Source: Antedon bifida (taxonomy: Eukaryota > Echinodermata > Crinoidea > Comatulida > Antedonidae). From it: a DNA stretch of 64,000 bases. Position 1 is the stretch's first letter. Each line of letters begins with the position of its first letter. Shown piece after piece: positions 40,101 to 49,100 of the stretch. Below the pieces are notes generated by a model. The model did not search any database. It worked only from the letters and a program-made list of their open reading frames with translations, and was not told the DNA's origin. Made by a program: the position numbers and the translations under genes. Location: contig OY727099.1 of NCBI GenBank assembly GCA_963402885.1, positions 8,730,001 through 8,794,000 of the forward strand, read 5' to 3'.

Positions 40101-43100
40101 TTCATTATGCTATTTAACACTGGCTTTTAAGCAACTTCTGCAACCAAGTTCTAAGCTTTTTCTGACACCATATTATAAGCCGTTTCTGCCACAAAATCAT
40201 TTCTGACACCTGAGACTACTACTGTGGTCTCTGCTGACACCACATTATAAGCCATTTCTGACACGTCAAGTCCTACGTCATTTCTGACCCAAAGTTCTAC
40301 ACCGTTTCTGACACAAAGTTCTACACAATATTTGACACCAAGTATACACCATTTCACCAAGTTCTAAGTCATTTCTGAGACCAAGTTCTAAGCCATTTCT
40401 GATACAGAGTCCTAAATCATTTCTGAGACCAAGTTCTAAGCCATTTCTGACACCAAGTCCTAAGCCATTGTTGACACCATGTTCTAAGAAAGCTATATCT
40501 TAACATCCGCTAAGGCTTGAGACACAAGCTTCTAAGATACTCTTCTGATGTCTAATTCCAAGCTATTTCTAACATCCATTTGACACCAAGTATCAAGCCT
40601 CTTGTCTTCACTTCTAAATTGCAAGTATGTTCTCTTGGTGATGGGACTTCCTCTAATATCACGTGAAGTCTACTCTGTATATATTTAAAACAATTATATT
40701 GAACTATAATATTGCATAGTGGGATTCGCATCTTTCATTGTTGCATGAAAACTAATCCATTCCTCATTTTTGCATGTTTAATTTTTTGGTTACTAATATT
40801 TGTTTTCTTTTAATACAGATACACCATTAACATAACAAATTAATACAGTATTTTGTAATTATTAACTTTTTGTAAGTAGAGCAAATAAACAAAATCTCTT
40901 TAGACAAAATATTCTTTTTTATGCTGCAAAAATATAGGTTAGTGTTCAGTCTTCTACTCTATAGTGAGCACATTTTTTCGCATTTTTTAATTTAGCAAGT
41001 TGTACTGTTTCTTATTATGAAATACACTTTATCTCATGGTTATTTCCACTTGGTAAGGTGGGCAAAGATCTTAAAAAGTTAAGTCCAAGCTTAACAAGAA
41101 GGTTTAAATAAATAGAATAGCTAGTATATTTGGAAATGTTATTGTTTCATATTTATAAAGATAAAGAGTAAAAATATGTCTCCACAAATGAGGGAGCCCT
41201 TCTCAAGCTTTTGCTTTCTGAGATTTCACCCTCTTAATTTACTGTACTTAAAATTGTTTTATGATTACTATTGAGATAAGAAAAATAAACATTAGTTTAA
41301 ATTTTGATAATGAGACCATATGTAGACATCCTTTGCGTTATACGAAACTAGTTATAGATTGTATGCACCTTTAAGATAAAATCTCATTTTAAATTCAAAC
41401 ATAACTCCACAATTGTGAATACAATTTTAAATTCAATGCATTTGCTTTTATTTTGAAAATAACTTAATATATTTGTTACAGGTTGAAATCGATGAGACAA
41501 CACAGCAGCCTCGTCGACGATCTAGGCTCTCTACAGCGTCCTGCTCATCTACGTCCTCTGCTTCTGAGTATGAACTACTGTGCGAAGCCTCAACCGGTAA
41601 CACATTTAGTACGACACCAGAACAGGTTGTTGATCAGAACGCAGGATACGAAAAACTTTGCCTTCGTAGACAAGGTATGTGGTACAGTGATGTAGGCACA
41701 AGAAATAAAGTGGTCTGGTTTTCATAAGAAAAGGGAACAATCTCTGGGTTGTCAAAGGCCTCAGGGAAAAACTGATCAGGTTGAAACCTTAGTAACCTAC
41801 TGGCTCTATGTGGTACAGACAAATACCAGACACCTTTTTCCAGAAATGCTTGTATTCCAAATGTGTTTTAATGGTTAAAAAGAATGTCGGACCTTTAACA
41901 AAATCTCTTCTTATTTTAGAAACATATGAGAGCTCTGGACTTGGTTCTCTACGTACCAACACTGATAGCTGGTATATGACAATGAAACCAGTCACGTGGG
42001 AAGAAGGAATGGACGATGACCGACCATGGTCTCCAACAACACCAGACATGCCGCCACCTTCCCCAAACACGGCAGCTCAAGGAATACACAAGAAGCTTAT
42101 GCCAAGATCGGTAAGTTTTTAAATATACAGCGTTTGAAAACAAGCGTCTTGGTAATGAATATAAAGCAAAGAGGAGGGAGGATCTAGCTTGAACTTACAT
42201 CTAAATGGCTATTAAACTATGTTGATGTGATTATGAGTTGCTATGGCCAACTAGTTATGGTCAATAATGCATCAAATTCCTAATATTCATTACAACAGTC
42301 ACTAGTACCCAAGTTGGGGTCTCCTTATTTGAAAGATATCTGATCTACTTCCTAAATATAACTTAACCCTCTAAATAATCTCACTATAAAGTAATTTCTG
42401 ACGTTTCATGAGAGTTCCCCAACTTATGTATGAAAAGAAATATCAGCTCTCTCTCTCTCTCTCTCTTTTGAGGCCCAACTGTTTTAAGCAAAGCAAAACC
42501 AAACAGATCAACATGGACAGAAGCTTTTTTTTACTTACTACTTCTTATGTATGATATCTTAAAATTTGAAAGTGAGCCCTCTATAATTATAATACATATT
42601 TTCTTTGTTTTTTATGACTCGCTAAAATCATGTCAAAATCCTGACAAGAATCACAACAACAAAAATCAACCATATTTAAAATTAACTGTTTAAATTAACC
42701 TCTTGGGAAAATCATAATTATTCTTAGGAATGAATTTTAATTCTGGGGTCAATTTTTCGAAGAATGTTGACCCTAGATAACCTAAACATAATTACACAAA
42801 CTGTCATAACTGGTAGCAGCTGTTTAAGATGTGTCTGTCATGCTGGACAGGCCTTGTCTCTTTAATGAAAGATCTTAGGTCAATACGTTTTCTGCTAGGT
42901 CATGCAGGAATATAATTACATTCGTTATCAACATAATTTTAATTTTACTCCTGTTAAAAAAGTAGCATTTTAAATATAAACTATAATGAATATACTATGA
43001 TGTGTTTACAGTAAGTGCGGTATTAGAGAATTTCTTTAATTAATTGATCTATAAAGTCATTGATAACCATTAAGTTCTGTCTATACTATCAAACTAGTTT

Positions 43101-46100
43101 GACAAAAAAAATGAGATTTGCCCAAATATGGTAGTGATATACCCAAATATGGTAGTGATATGACATCATCATGTCCATATATATAGGCACATCACATTTT
43201 GTTGTCACATAAAGTTTGATAGTGTAGACCTTAGGCCCTACACTTTTGAATAAAACTCAGGACAACTGTGGGTTCTATTTTACTCGTTTTGAGATTAAAA
43301 AAAGTAAGCTTATAATTTCACATTTCCTTTCAATGTGACTCATTCAAAAAAGCAAATAAATACTTTTTAAAAAAAAAGATAGATGGCCTATATATAGATA
43401 TTGCCAACAAAATAGTGGGATGTTGTACATACATGTTTGTATGGTATGTTGTGTACTTAGAGATATGTATGAGCACATACAGTTCTGTACATGATGTGTT
43501 ATTATACCAATCTGTACGTGACCACACACACTATTCTGATTTCATTTTAGTATTAACATGCCCTTTCAGTTGATTAGCAAATTAATTTCTCTTAAAATGT
43601 TAATTAATTAATGCTTTCGTTAGTGAAAATTGGTGCTTATGTAAGATTAGTAGCATTTTTCTGTTCTTTGTCAAATTATAGTGAAACTTAGTGAAAATTA
43701 TTTTTGTAATTTGTCTTCCAATAACAAATATTAACTCTTATTTCTTGCTTGACCTTTACCAGTGTTTATTAATTTATTGTGTAGGCCTACACTAAATGTT
43801 AATTGATAATTTGGGGTCCAGTAATATGATTTTTTTTTAAATCATTTATAAATTGAGTGCATACCATGGATGTCTTTTATGTTTTTACAGTTACATATCT
43901 CTAGCTCTACTACAGTCAAATCTTCCAATACTAGACTGTCTGAAAATCGGAAACTCTCTCAAAACCAGACTTTTCTTGGGGTTCAAAATCTCCCAAAATC
44001 ATTTTTACCATTAAAAACACATTCCGAATATTACCAGACATATTAGGTCAGCCCAAGGGTGTCCGGTATTGGGAGAGTTGGCTGTATTACCTATTATTAT
44101 TAGATTTAGTGATTAAATATCTATACCAACTAAGCTAAACCCTGGTTATTAGCTTAGGATTCGAACTGCAACCTTTATGGTCTAGTGAACCACTGATCTG
44201 CAGCAACTCCTGACATGGTAGGTCAATACAACCAATTAAAACCGGTCTACACATTATATTCCTTCATCATATATCGCTTCACTTTTATGTATACTTTATT
44301 TGGATATTAAATCGGATTATTTTCAAGAGAATGCTGTTAAATCAATTTAATTAAATTAATATTTAATTTATAGTAAGTTTAAACACTTTGTTTCTTACGC
44401 GTGTGTCCTTGAAGTTGCCACTTAATTATCACATGACTTGATTATCACATGACTTGATTATCACATGATTAATTATCACATGACTTAATTATCACATGAC
44501 TTGATTATCACATGACTTGATTATCACATGACTTGATTATCACATGACTTGATTATCGCATGATTCACTGTATGGTTATCACTCGTTTCACTTGGTATAA
44601 AATATCAACAACCTTCACGTTTTTGTAAGGAAACCACTTCCTAGCTTATCACACGTACTCGGCCTTAAGCTGTCGACCTTATGACATTCAAAGCTGCGTA
44701 ATGTATCCGCCGGTTGAATGTACTTTGCGGCGTATAATTGCTTTATCGTCGTGCGGTAATCTCCTTCGAAGCGTACAACTTAAGTGCTTTCTAAAGGCTG
44801 TTATTAGATTGAATTGGATAATGCAACGTTTACAGTAACGCTGCTCTCGATAATTTGTCTCTCGTTAGTAAACATTAAACTTTCACTGCGTATTTCAAAT
44901 TCCTTAGAAACGCCTTGGTTACTCGACTGCAGTTTTAATTAAAGCTTCTGCAAATTGATTTGTTAAAATGCATTGAAGGGTAATGAAAAATTATGTCTTG
45001 TTTTCAAGGCTTTTGTGTAATGAATAAACTCTGGTTGATCATTGTAGGTTGATTTAATTGAAAATTGGTACAAAAATGGATTTGTTTTGTCCAGATAATA
45101 TGTCATTGCGTTGTCTTTATTTAACAATATTTGTGTCTCAGAGCAACACAATTTTCTATGTATTTTACTTTGTACTGATGAATCATGTAAAAAGAAACAA
45201 TAAATGATATTCAACCTTTCTATTCACCCGAGTCCTTCAGATGGAATGTTAATTTATTCACGATTGGTTAATAGGCATGAACGTATACTCAATTTTGCAA
45301 AATTGATAATTAAATTAATTTTACAAAATGTAGTTTTTTGTGTATGTACTGCAACACACTGTTTTGCTGCATAGCATGTTATGGCAAAGGTTCAAAAGTT
45401 TGTGATACTTGTAAAGTTAAGTACCATCACTTAGTGTTCCACTTTGATAAAATAACAGAATAATTTATAGCGACATTTAATGAATGAATGTCACATTTAC
45501 ATGCTTCAACGATTCTTCATCAGTACAGTATAATATATATATTTTAAATCGCCATCCCTATCATAATCACATTTTGGAACGAAATTAGGATTATGGAAAC
45601 AAATATTGATCTTTGAAGAATTTGTAGTATCATGGTCAGTGTGTACATTAGAAACCCTCCTTTGGAACAGCCCTATTAAGGGGACACTTTCCTATGGAAC
45701 ATATGTTTTAAAACTACGGCCAGTCCCTATTCAGGGGACACTCCTTTTAAAGGCGTCGGCTTAATATCTGATATGGGTTTGAATTAGGGTAGTGTGTAGG
45801 GTACTATTTATTATAAAAGATTATATGAAAAATGATGAAGATGACGAAATTGGTAAGCAAAAATTGCATCTATTTTGCATGTTGTGTGTACAAATGCTCC
45901 TGTATACCCTCAAATAATTTAATATCCATCAATTAATATTAACCTTTCATATTTTAGTAATATCATTAATTGATGTGCTCCAAATCTCGGCTTGGCATTC
46001 CTTGACCTTTCACCTTTTTTACATTATGTTTGATGTTAATCACCAACGAATGCATTAAACATGTTATTAGTCTATAAATGCACATTCATTAGTATGTGAT

Positions 46101-49100
46101 CATATATTATTGTGATTTATGTTATCCATAAAGTAGTAGAACCTCCATTAACAACAAAGTGTCCCCTTAATAAGAGTGTCCACTGAATAGGGGTTGGTGT
46201 TAAAATATATATTTCCCCTTGTTAGTTTTGAAAATATCACCTGAATCGGGGTTGTCTCCAGAATAGGGGATATTCCAAAAGCATCCAGCTCCCTCCTCCC
46301 TCAAGAGAGGGTTCTCCTGCTAGCATTCAGATTTTTATTTGGATTTTATCTTCTCATTAGGGATAAAAACAATTAAAATATTTATATTGTTCTCAGATAT
46401 TATTTTTGATACAAATATTACAGTTATTATTCATCAATAAAAATTTAATATATTTTTGTTTATTAATGTGTTGAATATAACTAAATAATAACTATGTTAT
46501 ATTATATACTAGTGAATTAAAACGTTGATAGTGAATGGTAGAATCCCTAGGGTTTTGTGTAGATATTAATAGGAAGCCAATCTGAATTGCCACTTCTGGT
46601 TTGCACTTGATCAAAATCGTTTACTCAACAGCATCGTTACTCATCGCATCTCCGTGTTTACTGAAGTATCCATTTATAACTCTGCCCCGACGACAAAAAA
46701 GCTTTTTGATTGGATTTTACCAGCAGTGCTAAAGGAATAATAACCTGCTCGTTGACAAACCGTGTTTATATAGAAGTTAAATTTATATCGTGGCCTAGGG
46801 AAATCGTTTGATTGGAGAGTGGTAAGGTTTATAATGTAATGATAACATGGAGTGATCGGTTTTAGTATTAATGTTATAGAGTAACGAGATAATGTTGTAG
46901 ATTGTAGGTAACATGTCTAGGCCTATTGTGTAACAGAGATTACATTATTACCAGTGTAGTCAAGTATGTATGTTTTCATAGAAGCATATTGTTTGTGAAT
47001 GACATAGCATAAAAAAACAATGTACAGTATTTTACAAATTGAGGTAATGTTACTATAAGGCTGTAGATAAACATTTTCATCCTAATGTTATTTGTATGTC
47101 ATTGAGTACATTATTTCGGAGTCAAGTTGTTATTTTACAAGATCTTACTGCCTAATAATTAGGAACAATGATACAATAGTTTTAATACTGTACTATACAA
47201 CTAAAGAGTGTAAAATTTGTGCTAGTGACATATAACGGAACATAAACCCTACACACGTGGCCCATGCAAATAAATTATTTGATTATGAGGTCATACAAGT
47301 ATTATGTTGGTCATTGGGTTTAGTCTTTGATTGTACATTGGCTTGTAGGTAGTTGTAATTATAACTTGTCCCCATTATTTCTATCATTTGTTTTTATTTC
47401 ACCTTATTTATAGAGGGTGACCCTAAATAGCGTATGCTGACAATCAAGGGGCCCTCTTTATAAATTATGATAAGTGTCTGTGTGTGTACTAGTACACCGG
47501 GGTAACCCTCTACTCGTCTCGAAAGATGTACTAGGTTCTTTTGCATATGAGCCAGATGTGTACACCAAGATGGTTTACCAAGTACCAATAGGCCTACATT
47601 ACATACAGTAACAAGAATAAAGAACATTAATAAATACAGTAATTATAATTGTTGTATATATAAACTATAGACAGACTGGAAGACATTCAGTGTGCTAATG
47701 ATAGTTATTGCTAGTAATATCTAGAATAGCAACAGTACTGATATTCATATTATGAAATGGTGATCAACACCTAGGCAGCCTCATCTCATTTCTTAGGCAG
47801 CTGTGTGTATTTGACTTGCAATCATGTGTGCTCTGTCAAGAGTTTCTACACATCTCTCTTTAGGCTGCACATTCGTTGAGTCTAAGTAGAGTAGCTAGGG
47901 TGATAATTACTAACGCATATCTCACATTAAATGTAAGTATATACACAGTTTTAGTGTATTACAGGTATATAATCTTTTCATAGATTAATTTGTAGTCTAG
48001 CTGAGCCTGCATAAACTACTGTACTGGCTTTTTGTGTGTATGTATATCAGAGAAGATCACTCTCACCTGGTCTAAATATTCAGTTTTTTTTTGTAGTTTA
48101 AAACATGTTTCCTAATGAAACCTAATCAGTCTTAAGTTCTGTCTACAATATTAAACTAGTTTGACAAAAAAAAGTGTAATATGCCCAAATATGGTAGTGA
48201 TATGATGTCATCGTGTTTATCATGTTATTTTTTTGTCACATAAAGTTTGATTGTGTAGACAGAGCTTTACTGTATGTTCTAAAGTACAAGAAAGGTATGA
48301 TAAACATTATTGAATAATGTGCGTAAGACGTAACAACAAACACAAGTATTTAAATCATGATTATTATGGTATAAAGCCTTTTTAAATACACAATTGTATC
48401 ATAACATATATTGATTTAAGAAGCGGGGGAAGGAACGAAGGCAATACAATTACCCATAACACCCCCTATCCATATTACCACATCGTCTCACATATATCTT
48501 TCTTCAATGAAGCAATCATAATAATTTCGTTTTCAAATTAGGCTTCGTTCACAATTGACTGGCTACATGATAACTATCAGTTTCAGCAGAATACATGTTC
48601 ATTAAAGAAATAAAAATCGTTACCGTTTGCACTGTGCAAATATAATGACAAATTATGACATTAAATTATGCATGCTCATCACCCAACGAGGAAATCAATT
48701 TTAATATCAAATAACTTATTTAACAACTCAGATTTCTTGTATTCTATGTACGTGTCTGTGTAGTTAATTTGGCTCTGCGCAGTTGTAACTAAAATAAGAT
48801 TCTATATTTTAGTAGCAAAAGGGTAGGTTACAGAAATGTTCAAACATATTTTAGGGGTTGTCAAATTTGAAATAAAATAATGACTCATTCATTAATATTT
48901 TAAGTTTCCTTTTCTAGGCTGTACCGTCGATAGAAATGTGTTATTATTTTTCGATATGGCTATAAGCTCTGTCTACACTATCAAATTTTATGTGACAAAA
49001 AAATGTGATGTACCCATATATGGACATAATGATGTCATATCACTACCATATTTAGGCATATCACTACCATATTTGGGCACACCACGCTAGTTTGATAGTG

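Larger units (their letters stand above)
39873..41481 (+). other. ANKS1: ANKS1 intron 9
   Basis: 1.6 kb. The first third is tandem repeat: a 71-nt duplication (39925-40080) and a 24-nt minisatellite (40136-40490). The remainder is AT-rich with nothing recognised. Confidence 0.75.

Noticed and set aside
44420-44568. CRISPR-like array
   Set aside because: Units are contiguous 16-mers without unique spacers, in an animal intron.
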